From VAZQ01 sp963841105 (GTDB lineage: Bacteria; Pseudomonadota; Alphaproteobacteria; Rhizobiales; Xanthobacteraceae), in NCBI GenBank assembly GCA_963841105.1, contig CAWJCB010000004.1, positions 104,947-168,946 of the forward strand: a DNA stretch of 64,000 nt, given 5' to 3'. The notes beneath the pieces were generated by a model. The model was not told where the DNA came from. It saw nothing but the letters and a program-made list of their open reading frames with translations, and searched no databases. The translations under genes and the position numbers were made by a program. Shown one piece after another: positions 17,104 through 26,009 of the stretch (positions are counted from its first letter, which is position 1; every line of letters begins with the position of its first letter).

Positions 17104-17583
17104 CTAGCGCGCCGGCAGGCCCAGATGAAAAGCCACAACACCGACGGCGAGATTTAGACCGATCTGGCCGCCCAACGAGATGGGCTGCAAAGTGACCGTC
17201 CGGTTGGAGCCGCCGATCAGAACATTCGCGCCAAGCCCGGCGCCCACTGATGCTTCGCCGCTCGCTCCGACGTAATCCCCTGCGAGGAAGCCGGGGCCGG
17301 CGACTGTTCTGGTGAACACCGCCCAGACCATCTTGCCGCCGCCGGTAATCCCAAGATCGAGACCGTACTTGGTTATCGTGCCATCGTAGTCCTCTTGCCG
17401 GCTTGGCCAGCTCGGCTGATCCGGCGCGAACACGCACGATATCTGCTTCTGCGATCCGATGATGAATCCGAGGCCGCCAGATACGTTGCAAGTCAATAGT
17501 CCCGCCCTGATTTGCTGCGCTGCCGCTGGCGTTGCGCAACCCACAATCAGCAACAGAGCGACGGCGAACAGACGGTTCGACAT
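17104..17583 (-). CDS. DUF992 family exported protein
   Basis: A 159-residue periplasmic protein. The signal peptide RLFAVALLLIVGCATPAAAQ is followed by the DUF992 pattern: AGLLTCNVSGGLGFIIGSQK, CVFAPDQP, DYDGTITKYGLDLGITGGGK, GDYVGASGEASVGAG and ANVLIGGSNRTVTLQP. Two Cys (residues 32 and 50) could form a disulfide. The family is common in Bradyrhizobium-like bacteria and has no known function. The frame continues far upstream (to 18504), but the ATG at 17583 with its signal peptide marks the true start. Confidence 0.88.
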   Translation of the reverse strand: MSNRLFAVALLLIVGCATPAAAQQIRAGLLTCNVSGGLGFIIGSQKQISCVFAPDQPSWPSRQEDYDGTITKYGLDLGITGGGKMVWAVFTRTVAGPGFLAGDYVGASGEASVGAGLGANVLIGGSNRTVTLQPISLGGQIGLNLAVGVVAFHLGLPAR

Positions 17584-17604
17584 GGGACCCTCCAGCCTCG
17601 GTGT

Positions 17605-17740
17605 ACCTCCCCTTTCAGGGGAGGTCGACCGCCGGAGCGAAGCGACAGGCGGTCGGGTGGGATCGCTTCGACGCCCGAGATTGCTGCAGCCGACCACACC
17701 CGGCTCGCTTTGCTCGCCGACCTCCCCTTTCAGGGGAGGT
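17605..17740. repeat. dispersed palindromic repeat, ACCTCCCC family (copy 1)
   Basis: The element begins ACCTCCCCTTTCAGGGGAGG, a hairpin, continues with TCGACCGCCGGAGCGAAGCG and the word CGGTCGGGTGGG, and ends CTCGCTTTGCTCGCCGACCT plus a second hairpin CCCCTTTCAGGGGAGGT. A second copy with the same word order is at 50873-51013. It fills the gap between the DUF992 and deacetylase genes. Confidence 0.75.
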
Positions 17741-17752
17741 ATTAGATCGAGC

Positions 17753-19069
17753 TCACCGCGTTTGCGGACCCAGATCGACCGGCGGGCGCACCCCCGACAA
17801 TTGGTGCCCAATCGGGCGGGGCGGACGAGGTGGACCCTCCGGGACGGGGGAGGCTGGAATGGTCCCCGTCGTGCCCGGATCCTTCGGCGGGGCGCTCGAG
17901 CTCGCAGCGGGCTTTTTGGGGGCAAACTTGTTAGGTACGTGCTTGTTGTGAGCGAGCTTTGGCTTCTCACGCAGACTGAACCGGAATGGACGGGAATATC
18001 GGAAATTGTACGCAGCCGGAACGGGCAGCACCGTCGCCTCGGCCCGCGCTGCATGGAGCACCGGAGCCGGCCATGCCGTAGTCGCGAGTAGCGCAGCCCC
18101 GCCGTTGTGCGTCTGGCGTTCAAAGGTCTGCGCCAAGGCGATCTTAACGCCGGGGTCGCCGAAGTGCTCGATTCCAAAGTTCTCCGGAGCAGGAACTGAG
18201 AGGATGGTTTCCTGCGGTTCTGCTCCGACCACAAGCGTGCGTGGCCAGACCTGCTGCTCCGGGGTGCGGCGCGCCACCCATTGCTCCGGCTCCGAAACCG
18301 TTTTTGGCCGGTCGGCGGTGGCCGGCACGACATGCACAATCTTGTAACCGCGCGCCTTGAGCTCCTTGAGGATGCTGGGAAAAGCCAGCGCGGTGGCGGG
18401 CTGAATATCATGGAGCAGCAAAATGCCCTTGCCGCGTGCCTCGATTCGGCTGATCGCACGTTTGGTGACTTCCTGGCTCTTGATGTGGGTCCAGTCATCC
18501 GCAAGGAAATCGAGGCTCCACGTCATGTAGCCGTGCGCGGCGAGATACTGTTCGACCGAGTCCTGCCGCAACAGTCCGGGGATGCGGAAAAAGGGAGAGA
18601 TAGCCTTGGGATCGCCTAGCGCGGCGAGCAGGGAGGCGTGACCGGCATCGATCTCCTGCGCGGCCTGATCGGTGGTCATCTTGGCGAAGGTGAAGGGATG
18701 ATTCTGGCTGTGGTTCGCGACCGTGTGCCCTTCATTGTAGACACGACGCACAATCGAAGGATAGCCGCGCGCCATGCGGCCGACCATGAAGAAAGTCGCC
18801 TTGACGCACTCGGATGCGAGCGTGTCCAGAATGCGGTTGGTGTAAGGGGGCAACGGGCCGTCATCGAAGGTCAATACGACCTCGTGATCCTTGAGCGGCA
18901 GAGATTCTGAGTACTGCAGGCTGCCAACGCGGGGATGCTCGCTTGGGTCGATCGCAATGGTGCGACTAACGCCGAGTGCTTCCGCTGGGCATTCACCGGC
19001 AGCTGCTGCTGCGGTCCCGAGGCTGATCACGGACGCCAGCAAGCCATATGCGACAATGATGCTGCGCAT
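17753..19069 (-). CDS. polysaccharide deacetylase (NodB-type), long C-terminal tail
   Basis: A 438-residue exported carbohydrate esterase of family 4. After a signal peptide (LLASVISLGTAAAAAGE) come the five family motifs: LTFDDGP (catalytic Asp and metal Asp), HTVANHSQNHPF (two metal His), FFRIPG, a WSLDFLADDW region and GILLLHDI (catalytic His). The domain ends near residue 245. The last 190 residues are Pro/Ala/Lys-rich (KKPAASSSAPPKDPG) and look disordered, perhaps for wall attachment. The substrate could be peptidoglycan or exopolysaccharide. The ATG at 19069 places the signal peptide at the N terminus. Confidence 0.9.
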   Translation of the reverse strand: MRSIIVAYGLLASVISLGTAAAAAGECPAEALGVSRTIAIDPSEHPRVGSLQYSESLPLKDHEVVLTFDDGPLPPYTNRILDTLASECVKATFFMVGRMARGYPSIVRRVYNEGHTVANHSQNHPFTFAKMTTDQAAQEIDAGHASLLAALGDPKAISPFFRIPGLLRQDSVEQYLAAHGYMTWSLDFLADDWTHIKSQEVTKRAISRIEARGKGILLLHDIQPATALAFPSILKELKARGYKIVHVVPATADRPKTVSEPEQWVARRTPEQQVWPRTLVVGAEPQETILSVPAPENFGIEHFGDPGVKIALAQTFERQTHNGGAALLATTAWPAPVLHAARAEATVLPVPAAYNFRYSRPFRFSLREKPKLAHNKHVPNKFAPKKPAASSSAPPKDPGTTGTIPASPVPEGPPRPPRPIGHQLSGVRPPVDLGPQTR

Positions 19070-19702
19070 TCCCCCGATCCAGCCCCGACTGTCTGACAGA
19101 TCACCCGGAAAATACGCCCGGGACCGATGGCGATGTGCCCACTGTATCGAAACACTAGGTGGAGGCAATTTAATGACACCTTAATCCACCAAGGGCTGGC
19201 ATGATTAATAGCCTGTGTGATGACTGCGACACGGTGCCATGCCACCGCAATGCAGCCGCTCACGTCAATTGACTGGTGCGGGGCTCGATGCGACGTGGAA
19301 GCATCGTTGCCGTCCGCAATTTGATGTCATGCCAAAGCACAATTCCGCCGCGATTCGCCTCGATGCGACCAAGAACGAGCGCAATCTCCTGCTTGGGCGA
19401 GATGCGGTCCCAGTCACTCGCCCTTCAGCACCGCCGAGGCGATCGAAATTTGCGTCCCTCGGTCTCGGCGCCTGCCCATGCAAGCGGGCGCCTGCGGCAA
19501 CGGTGGCCGCGCATCGGATAACTCACGGAAGAGAGCTCAGCACCCGAAAGGGTGGCGGTCGCGTGACCAGGTATTAACCGTACCGGGTTACGATGCCGGC
19601 CGTGCGCACCAGAGGTGCCGAGTGCGTGGATTTGAAGTTCCTATCAATTGTTGCCGCACGCTCGTTAATGAACCGGTGATCGCTGCTCATAGAAGGCTTC
19701 CC
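19070..19702. other. intergenic region, no gene seen
   Basis: About 630 bases between the divergent deacetylase and GGDEF/EAL genes. The coding frame of the latter stays open back to 19478, but that part is basic and shows no hydrophobic segment or domain. No RNA gene or clear repeat family member was found. Confidence 0.4.
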
Positions 19703-21571
19703 GTGATTGAGGCCGTGCGAAACACCGTACAGAAATGGACGGACCGGCATGGGCGGCGGTCCGCCGAGCGGATGCGCCGGGAACGGACGGTGCTGCGACT
19801 GATTGCACCGTTCGCGGTCCTGGTCGTTGCCTCGATTGTAGTCTGCACGGGGCTCGCTTACTTCCTCGCCAAGGGGACCGACGACCACCTTGAGGCTGAG
19901 CATCGCCAAGCCCTGGCGGAAGCGGTTCAGGCCTTGCAAGCGGTTTCTCCCGACCTCGCGCAGGTAGAGCCGCGACTCATTGGCGTGCTGGGACGCGCAT
20001 CGGGCCTCAAGGAACTGCGGTTTGAGACCGAGCCAGGTGTTGGGCGGCAGAATGGCCGCGAAGTCCAATCGGCGCTTGACGCCAGGGGCCGCATCGTAGG
20101 CTGGTTCACTTGGGAACCAGAGCGGCCGGCTGGAACGACCATTGCGAAGCTGCTGCCATTGGCAGCAGGCATTACGGTCGGACTTCTCGCTTTCACGGTG
20201 CTGGCGATTTGGCAGCTAGGCCGATTGCGGTCTCAGCTGGCCAGCAGCGAGCAACATGTGCAGAAGCTCGAAGACCAGGACCCGCTCACGGGGCTCCCGA
20301 ACCAGGCTCGCTTCTTCCAGTTGCTCGAGCACGCCGTCGCCACCAGGGAAGGGCAGGCGACCTTGACATATGCAGTCTTCGACTTCGATGGCTTTGACGA
20401 GGTGAACAGGTCGGTCGGCTATGCTGGTGGTGACGAGGTGCTCGCGGAGATCGGCAAGCGGTTACAGCGCAGCGCTCGGCCTGGGATGGTCATCGGTCGG
20501 CTTGGCAGCGATGAGTTCGCTTTGCTGATATCCGCGACGCAACCCGATTCGGGGGTGGCGGCAATCGATGCGGTGCGTCAATCTCTGGCTCGCCCGTTCT
20601 GGATTGAGCAGGTCGTTCACGCCAGCATCAGCGTTGGATTCGCCACGGCGCCGCGTGACGGCGTGACGCGCGACGCACTCACGCGCAGCGCTGATCTCGC
20701 ATTGCGCGCTGCCAAGCGGAGCGGCAGCGGGGCGATCGTCTCCTATACTGCCGAGATGGAAGCGGAATTCGAGGAGCGGCGTTTCATAAGGCGCGAGGTT
20801 CCTCGGGCGATTGCCGCCAATGCTTTCGATGTCCACTATCAACCCATCGTCAGGGCAGATGGGGGCGACATCGTCGGTCTGGAAGCCTTGTTGCGATGGC
20901 ATCATCCGACAAGAGGCGTTGTGCCGCCATCGCTCTTCGTGCCGATCGCAGAAGAAGCCGGGGTCATGGCGCAGCTGGGAGAATTTGCTCTGCGCCGCGC
21001 AATTTCGGATGCGGCACGATGGCCCGATCTCTACGTCTCCGTGAATTTGTCGCCTGTCCAAGTGCGCGATCGCGCCTTCATCGATCTCGTGTCATCGGTG
21101 TTGCAGGAGACCGAGTTTGATCCGGCCCGCCTCGTTCTTGAAATGACGGAGAGCGTGTTTATCGACAAGCCTGCTGAGACTGCGGCTCGGCTGCAGGAAC
21201 TGCGCGCCCTCGGCGTCGGGCTCGCCCTGGACGATTTTGGGTCAGGCTATTCGAGCCTCAGCTATTTGCAGAAACTTCCGTTTGACAAGATCAAGATCGA
21301 CCGCAGCTTCGTCGCCGCCCTTGATCGATCCGGCAACGGAGGAGTCATCGTCCAGGCTATCGTGACGCTCGGACGAGCCTTGGGCATGGGAGTCGTGATC
21401 GAAGGGGTGGAAACCGAGGAGCAGCGCGTATTGCTGCGCCTTGCAGGCTGCAGCGAAATGCAGGGATTTCTGTTTGCGAGGCCCGCTCCGCGCGAAGATA
21501 TCGATCGTTTGCTGCGGGCCAGGCCACAATCGGCCTGGATGCCATTGCGCGCCGGTTACGGCAAAGCGTGA
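19703..21571 (+). CDS. membrane GGDEF/EAL bifunctional-type c-di-GMP protein
   Basis: About 622 residues. Two membrane segments (VLRLIAPFAVLVVASIVVCT and LLPLAAGITVGLLAFTVLAI) flank a short periplasmic sensor. The diguanylate cyclase domain starts at DPLTGLPNQARF, and its active-site loop reads RLGSDEF, a GSDEF variant of GGDEF that may still work. The phosphodiesterase domain has EALLRW, NLSPVQVRD, EMTESVF, DDFGSGYSSLSYLQ and KIDRSF, all the metal and catalytic residues seen in active EAL proteins, so c-di-GMP breakdown is likely. The GTG at 19703 has AGAAGG 6 bases upstream; ATG 19772 is the alternative. Confidence 0.9.
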   Translation: MIEAVRNTVQKWTDRHGRRSAERMRRERTVLRLIAPFAVLVVASIVVCTGLAYFLAKGTDDHLEAEHRQALAEAVQALQAVSPDLAQVEPRLIGVLGRASGLKELRFETEPGVGRQNGREVQSALDARGRIVGWFTWEPERPAGTTIAKLLPLAAGITVGLLAFTVLAIWQLGRLRSQLASSEQHVQKLEDQDPLTGLPNQARFFQLLEHAVATREGQATLTYAVFDFDGFDEVNRSVGYAGGDEVLAEIGKRLQRSARPGMVIGRLGSDEFALLISATQPDSGVAAIDAVRQSLARPFWIEQVVHASISVGFATAPRDGVTRDALTRSADLALRAAKRSGSGAIVSYTAEMEAEFEERRFIRREVPRAIAANAFDVHYQPIVRADGGDIVGLEALLRWHHPTRGVVPPSLFVPIAEEAGVMAQLGEFALRRAISDAARWPDLYVSVNLSPVQVRDRAFIDLVSSVLQETEFDPARLVLEMTESVFIDKPAETAARLQELRALGVGLALDDFGSGYSSLSYLQKLPFDKIKIDRSFVAALDRSGNGGVIVQAIVTLGRALGMGVVIEGVETEEQRVLLRLAGCSEMQGFLFARPAPREDIDRLLRARPQSAWMPLRAGYGKA

Positions 21572-22526
21572 AGCGCGCGGCTCCAGATTCCTTATCTGGT
21601 CGCATTTTCTGCGGAAAACCGGCGTCCACTTTTCCGGAAAATGCTCTAATGCTGCGTCGGTCTTGATGCTCTGCCAGCAATCCGCGCTCGCGGTGCTCGG
21701 GAGCCGCGCATTCGGCCGCATGGCGCGGGCGGATGCCGAGAGCCACGTCAAAGCTGTCATGACGGCGAGTGTCGCCAAGATACGCGAGCAGCTGAAGCTC
21801 GGTCGGCCGGTCGGTGTATCCAACCAAGGTATGCAGCAGGCGGCCGATGATGCTGTCCTGCGGCAGCCACGCTGAGCTGTCCCACAGCCGGTGTCCCAAC
21901 ACATTGATCAGACCGGCGGTATCGAGGAACTGCGCTGCCTGCGCGGCCATCCCGGCGGCCAGCAGCGCGATCAGCACGGTCGTGACCGTGAAGATGTGTC
22001 GCGTCGGGATGGCGAGCAAGCCGTAATAGGTCAGCGCGGTAAACGCGGCGCCGGCCGCGAGTCCCAGGGCACCGCCAAGCACCAGAGAGGATGCGGAGGT
22101 GCCGGCGGCCACTATTCCATAGAGGAACAGGACCACTTCGGAGCCTTCGCGCAGCGTGGCAAGACCCACCACGAGCGCCAGCGCTGTCATCGGTCGCTCT
22201 CCGCTCGTCACCTTCCGGCCGACGGCGGCCATGGACGCAGCTATCTCCTGGCCGTGGCTGGCCATCCAAAGATTGTGCCACATCAGCATGATCACCGCGA
22301 TGCCGAGCACGCCGGCATTGAACAGCTCCTGGCCGGAGCCCTCAAACGCGTTGGCAATCGTCTCCGCGAATATTGCGAGAAGTCCAGCGCCGGCCAGTGC
22401 CGCCAGGACGCCGGCGCCAACCCAATATCCGCGCCCGCGCACGCCGCGCGTCACCGCGAGCACGATCCCGATGATCAGACCGGCCTCGATGACTTCCCGA
22501 AAGACAATTACAGCTGCGCCCAGCAT
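21357..22526 (-). CDS. FTR1-family iron permease, C terminus frameshifted
   Basis: A high-affinity iron permease of the inner membrane. The two R-E-x-x-E iron-binding motifs are present: R10-E-V-I-E14 and R126-E-G-S-E130, within a seven-helix pattern. Family-like sequence ends at residue 250 (LLAYL). From there the other frame continues well (ATLAVMTALTWLSA), so a one-base insertion near 21776 seems to have thrown off the last helix. The as-read frame runs on for 139 residues into the GGDEF/EAL gene on the other strand and across a palindromic repeat. It follows the cupredoxin gene by 4 bases, so the two form an Efe-like iron uptake operon. Confidence 0.8.
   Translation of the reverse strand: MLGAAVIVFREVIEAGLIIGIVLAVTRGVRGRGYWVGAGVLAALAGAGLLAIFAETIANAFEGSGQELFNAGVLGIAVIMLMWHNLWMASHGQEIAASMAAVGRKVTSGERPMTALALVVGLATLREGSEVVLFLYGIVAAGTSASSLVLGGALGLAAGAAFTALTYYGLLAIPTRHIFTVTTVLIALLAAGMAAQAAQFLDTAGLINVLGHRLWDSSAWLPQDSIIGRLLHTLVGYTDRPTELQLLAYLGDTRRHDSFDVALGIRPRHAAECAAPEHRERGLLAEHQDRRSIRAFSGKVDAGFPQKMRPDKESGAARFTLCRNRRAMASRPIVAWPAANDRYLRAERASQTEIPAFRCSLQGAAIRAAPRFPPLRSRLPCPRLVRASR
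21602..21644. repeat. palindromic repeat at 3-prime end of FTR1
   Basis: The ends GCATTTTC (21602) and GAAAATGC (21644) are inverted copies, with the nested pair GGAAAA/TTTTCC inside. From memory, an element with this wording (TCTGCGGAAAACCGG) is scattered in Bradyrhizobium-like genomes. It lies between the GGDEF/EAL stop and the expected end of the FTR1 gene. Confidence 0.6.
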
Positions 22527-22530
22527 CGGA

Positions 22531-22881
22531 CTATTCCGCGATCACGACGCCTTTGGCCGTTTCCGCGTGGAACTCGCCGGTGAACTCGTAGCGGCCGGCA
22601 GGAAGAGGACCAATGCGGACCAGGGCTTTCGATTTCCCGGCAACCACCTTCTCAACCTTGAGCGCGGGACTGTCGAATTCCTCTGGCGTCGAATCTTCGT
22701 TGCTGATGGAGATGGTCACGCGTTTGCCCGCGGGCACCCGGATTTCGTCAGGCTCGAACTTGTGGTTGCGGATGATCAGGTTAAATTCCTGCGCCTGAGC
22801 GCCCGGAGCGTCCAGCGCTGCGAGCGCGATCGCTGTTAACGTCGACCCGAGCACAATTGCGCGCAGCATTCCGTTGGCCAT
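22531..22881 (-). CDS. exported cupredoxin-domain protein (EfeO/P19-like)
   Basis: A 116-residue periplasmic protein with a signal peptide (MLRAIVLGSTLTAIALAALD) and a cupredoxin fold: FNLIIRNHKFEPDEIRVPAGKRVTI and SNEDSTPEEFDSPAL. The usual Cys-x-x-x-His-x-x-x-x-Met copper loop is absent; instead there are Glu and a late GEFHAET, as in the cupredoxin half of EfeO, which binds copper or iron for delivery to FTR1. Four bases separate its stop from the FTR1 start. The in-frame ATG at 22881 is chosen because it opens the signal peptide. Confidence 0.85.
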   Translation of the reverse strand: MANGMLRAIVLGSTLTAIALAALDAPGAQAQEFNLIIRNHKFEPDEIRVPAGKRVTISISNEDSTPEEFDSPALKVEKVVAGKSKALVRIGPLPAGRYEFTGEFHAETAKGVVIAE

Positions 22882-23019
22882 ATTACTGATGCCCTTATGA
22901 AGGGCTTCGAACGCTGTCATGCAATAGCATTCTTGAGTTTATTGAATGATTCTAATCTCCTACCCTGCCGTCCCGGGTCACCGCTCTGCGCGTTGGCTGT
23001 TGCGCCGCGAGAGGGAACA

Positions 23020-23853
23020 ATGAAATTTGTCGAGGCTAACGGCGCCAGAATTCCTGCTCTCGGCCTTGGCACGATGACCCTCATGGACGATGCCTGTGTC
23101 CAGGCAGTGAGGACAGCATTGCGCCTTGGGTTTCGCCATATCGACACGGCTGAGCGGTACGGCAACGAGGCGGCCGTGGGGGAGGGACTCCAGCAGGGGC
23201 TTCGGGACGCTGCCCTCGTTCGCGAGGACGTCTTCGTCACCACGAAGGTCTATCATGACAAGCTCGCGCCCGCGGACTTTCAGCGTTCCTGCGAAGAAAG
23301 TCTGAGCAAGCTGAAGCTTCCGTTCGTCGATCTGTTGTTGATCCATTGGCCAAGCCCGAGAGTGCCGCTGTCGGAAAGCATCGCCGCTCTTTGCAGGGTC
23401 AAGCGTGAAGGACGAACGCGACACATCGGAGTTGCGAATTTTCCCACTGCGTTGCTTGCAGAGGCCGTGAAGCTCGCAAGCGAGCCATTGGTGACGAACC
23501 AGATCGAGGTTCACCCTTTCCTCGACCAGAGCCGGGTTCTCACAGCATGCAGCAAATACGGCATGGCGGTCACCGCCTATTGTCCCCTTGCCCGCGGCAA
23601 GGTGTCTGGCAATGCAGTGCTCGCGCGTATCGGGGCGACGCATGACAAGAGCGCCTCGCAAGCCGCGCTGCGCTATCTCATGCAACAAGGAATCATTCCG
23701 ATTCCGCGCACGGCCAATCCGGATCACCTCGCAGCCAACCTCGCGAGCTTCGATTTCACGCTGAGCAAAGCCGAGATGGCTGCGATCGACAGGCTCAAGC
23801 AACCGGACGGACGGGTGGTCAACCCGCCGCACGCGCCGCGATGGGACGCATGA
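23020..23853 (+). CDS. aldo/keto reductase (2,5-diketo-D-gluconate reductase type)
   Basis: A 277-residue NADPH-dependent cytoplasmic oxidoreductase. Catalytic residues of the family are present: Asp and Tyr in FRHIDTAERYGNE, Lys in VFVTTKVY and His in LLLIHWPS. The C-terminal cofactor segment reads IIPIPRTANPDHLAAN. GAGGG lies 5 bases before the ATG at 23020. A second aldo/keto reductase follows 47 bases later with about half of its residues alike, so this is a tandem duplication. The natural substrate is not evident. Confidence 0.9.
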   Translation: MKFVEANGARIPALGLGTMTLMDDACVQAVRTALRLGFRHIDTAERYGNEAAVGEGLQQGLRDAALVREDVFVTTKVYHDKLAPADFQRSCEESLSKLKLPFVDLLLIHWPSPRVPLSESIAALCRVKREGRTRHIGVANFPTALLAEAVKLASEPLVTNQIEVHPFLDQSRVLTACSKYGMAVTAYCPLARGKVSGNAVLARIGATHDKSASQAALRYLMQQGIIPIPRTANPDHLAANLASFDFTLSKAEMAAIDRLKQPDGRVVNPPHAPRWDA

Positions 23854-23900
23854 AGCTCATGCACCGGTAGGAAGCACTGCTCTTGGTTTCGGGACTCAAC

Positions 23901-24710
23901 ATGGCTGCCGCCCCCATACCGCTTGTTGGCCTCGGCACGTGGGATCTCCGCGGGCGCACCTGCGTGCGCATGGTGGAGCAGGCGGTGAGGTTGGGTTACC
24001 GCCACGTCGATACGGCTGAAATGTACGATAACGAGCGTGAGGTCGGCGAGGGTTTGCGCGCCTCTGGCGCCAGACGCGATGACGTTTTCATAACCACCAA
24101 GGTGTGGCCGTCGCATTTTGCTCCGCGCGATCTCGAACGTTCGGCGCAGGAGAGCCTTTCCCGCTTACGGTTGGCCCATGTGGATCTGCTGCTGCTGCAT
24201 TGGCCAAATCCGCAAATTCCCCTGCACGAAACTCTGGCAGCGCTTTGCAAGGTCAAGCGCAGGGGGCTTGCTCGCAACATCGGCGTATCGAATTTCACCG
24301 TTGCGTTGATCGAGCAAGCCGCAAAGTACGCTGACGAACCGCTCCTCTGCAATCAGATCGAGCTGCATCCCCTTCTCGACCAATCCAAGGTAATAGCCGC
24401 CTGTCGAGCCTGCGACATGGCGATCATCGCTTACAGCCCGATCGCGCGCGGAGGCGTCAAGAGTAATGAGCTGCTCGCGCGAATTGGCGAGAGGCACGGC
24501 AAAACAGCGGCGCAAGTCAGCCTGCGCTTCCTTGTGCAGCAGGGGATTGCTGTGATCCCGCGCACCAGCCGCCCCGAACGCCTCTCGGAAAATCTCGCGA
24601 TCTTCGATTTCGAGCTCACGCGACCGGAAATGGACCAGATCGCCAGCCTGGCCAGCCGGGAAGGGCGCATCGTCGATTACGCCTATTCCGGATCGTCCAA
24701 CTGGGATTAG
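23901..24710 (+). CDS. aldo/keto reductase, tandem paralogue
   Basis: A 269-residue enzyme with the same motifs as its neighbour: YRHVDTAEMYDNE (Asp, Tyr), VFITTKVWPS (Lys), LLLLHWPN (His) and VIPRTSRPERLSEN (cofactor). The start is the ATG at 23901 (MAAAPIPLVGLGTW); a TTG at 23883 would add six residues. It lies 17 bases before queC in the same direction, so it may be cotranscribed with the queuosine genes by chance of position. Confidence 0.9.
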   Translation: MAAAPIPLVGLGTWDLRGRTCVRMVEQAVRLGYRHVDTAEMYDNEREVGEGLRASGARRDDVFITTKVWPSHFAPRDLERSAQESLSRLRLAHVDLLLLHWPNPQIPLHETLAALCKVKRRGLARNIGVSNFTVALIEQAAKYADEPLLCNQIELHPLLDQSKVIAACRACDMAIIAYSPIARGGVKSNELLARIGERHGKTAAQVSLRFLVQQGIAVIPRTSRPERLSENLAIFDFELTRPEMDQIASLASREGRIVDYAYSGSSNWD

Positions 24711-24727
24711 GTGGAGAGACTCACAAC

Positions 24728-25438
24728 ATGAGTCGCTTTCGCCGCGAGGCCGCTCTCGTTCTGTTTTCCGGAGGGCAGGATTCGACGGTTTGTCTTTGCT
24801 GGGCGCTTGAGCGCTTCGAACGCGTCGAGACCGTCGGCTTTGATTACGGACAACGCCACCGCGTGGAGCTCGATGTGCGTCACCGCGTGCGCGAGCGCGT
24901 GCGCGCTCTGCGGCCGGAATGGGGACCGCTCCTCGGCGAGGACCACACGGTGCAACTAGGCGCTCTCGCCGCGCTTTCCGAAAGCGCGCTCACGCGCGAG
25001 GTGGCAATCGAGATTGGGACGAACGGACTTCCCACCACGTTCGTGCCGGGCCGCAACCTCATTTTTTTCAGCGTTGCCGCCGCACTCGCCTATCGCCGAG
25101 GCATCAAGCATCTCGTCGCAGGGATGTGCGAGACGGACTATTCCGGGTATCCGGATTGCCGCGACGATACGATCAAGGCGATGCAGGTTGCGCTCAATCT
25201 CGGCATGGAGCAGCGTTTTGTGATCCACACTCCCCTGATGTGGATCGACAAGGCCGAGACGTTCGACCTGGCACATCAAATCGGGGGAGAGCCGCTCGTC
25301 GATGTTCTGGTGGAGGATACGCACAGTTGCTACTTCGGCAACCGTCTGGATCGCCACGCGTGGGGCTATGGTTGCGGGGAGTGCCCCGCCTGCAAGTTGC
25401 GCGCGGACGGGTATGCGCGCTGGAAAGCCGCACGATGA
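24728..25438 (+). CDS. queC: 7-cyano-7-deazaguanine synthase QueC
   Basis: QueC turns 7-carboxy-7-deazaguanine into preQ0 with ATP and ammonia, for queuosine in tRNA. The 236-residue protein has the PP-loop LVLFSGGQDSTVCL near residue 12, the substrate segment VPGRNLIFFSVAAALA, and the zinc-binding Cys cluster near the end (C-Y-F then GYGCGECPAC). It overlaps the next gene by four bases (ATGA). The other de novo genes queD, queE and folE are not in the window. Confidence 0.95.
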   Translation: MSRFRREAALVLFSGGQDSTVCLCWALERFERVETVGFDYGQRHRVELDVRHRVRERVRALRPEWGPLLGEDHTVQLGALAALSESALTREVAIEIGTNGLPTTFVPGRNLIFFSVAAALAYRRGIKHLVAGMCETDYSGYPDCRDDTIKAMQVALNLGMEQRFVIHTPLMWIDKAETFDLAHQIGGEPLVDVLVEDTHSCYFGNRLDRHAWGYGCGECPACKLRADGYARWKAAR

Positions 25439-26007
25439 CGCAAGCGAGCGTGGAAAAGCAACGTCGGCGCGAAGGAGCGGTTTTTCTCCTCCTGTTCGCG
25501 CTGACCATTCCGGCGGCGAATTGGCTCATTGGCCATGCCGGAACCACATGCGTGCCGGACGGACCATGTCTGATAGCGGTGGCGCCCGGCCTCATGGCCC
25601 CCTCCGGCGTCCTCATGATAGGCGTCGCGCTGGTCTTACGAGATTTGGCGCAGCGCCGCCTTGGCATCGTGATCGCGGCGTGGGCGATCGTCGTTGGTTC
25701 CGTCATCTCGGCGGCATTGGCGCCGCCCTCGCTCGTGCTTGCATCAGGAGTGGCGTTTCTGCTTTCCGAAGTTGCCGATTTCTGCGTGTACACGCCTCTG
25801 GCGCGCCGACGACTGGTCACCGCCGTTGTCATTTCCAGCCTGGCTGGCCTCGTCGTCGATTCGGTGGTGTTTCTGTGGCTCGCCTTTGGTTCGCTTGATT
25901 TTTTGCTGGGCCAGATCGTCGGCAAGGCCTGGATGGTGCTGCTGTCCATTCCGTTCGTGACGTGGTTGCGCCGACGCGATGCGCGGCTCGGTATCGCGCC
26001 AGCCTGA
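25435..26007 (+). CDS. VUT-family membrane protein, probable queuosine-precursor transporter
   Basis: A 190-residue inner-membrane protein with about five hydrophobic stretches (LLLFALTIPAANWLIGHAG, LMAPSGVLMIGVALVLRDLA, GVAFLLSEVADFCVYTPLA and others). The motif VLRDLAQRRLG and the SEVADFCVYTPL segment are typical of the YhhQ/VUT group, whose YhhQ member imports preQ0 and preQ1. The ATG overlaps the queC stop, strong support for a link with 7-deazaguanine metabolism. The substrate is inferred from family and position. Confidence 0.85.
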   Translation: MTQASVEKQRRREGAVFLLLFALTIPAANWLIGHAGTTCVPDGPCLIAVAPGLMAPSGVLMIGVALVLRDLAQRRLGIVIAAWAIVVGSVISAALAPPSLVLASGVAFLLSEVADFCVYTPLARRRLVTAVVISSLAGLVVDSVVFLWLAFGSLDFLLGQIVGKAWMVLLSIPFVTWLRRRDARLGIAPA

Positions 26008-26009
26008 GG

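Noticed and set aside
17584..18504. N-terminal extension of the DUF992 frame
   Set aside because: Only a long open frame opposite/overlapping the deacetylase region; the signal peptide at 17583 marks the true start.
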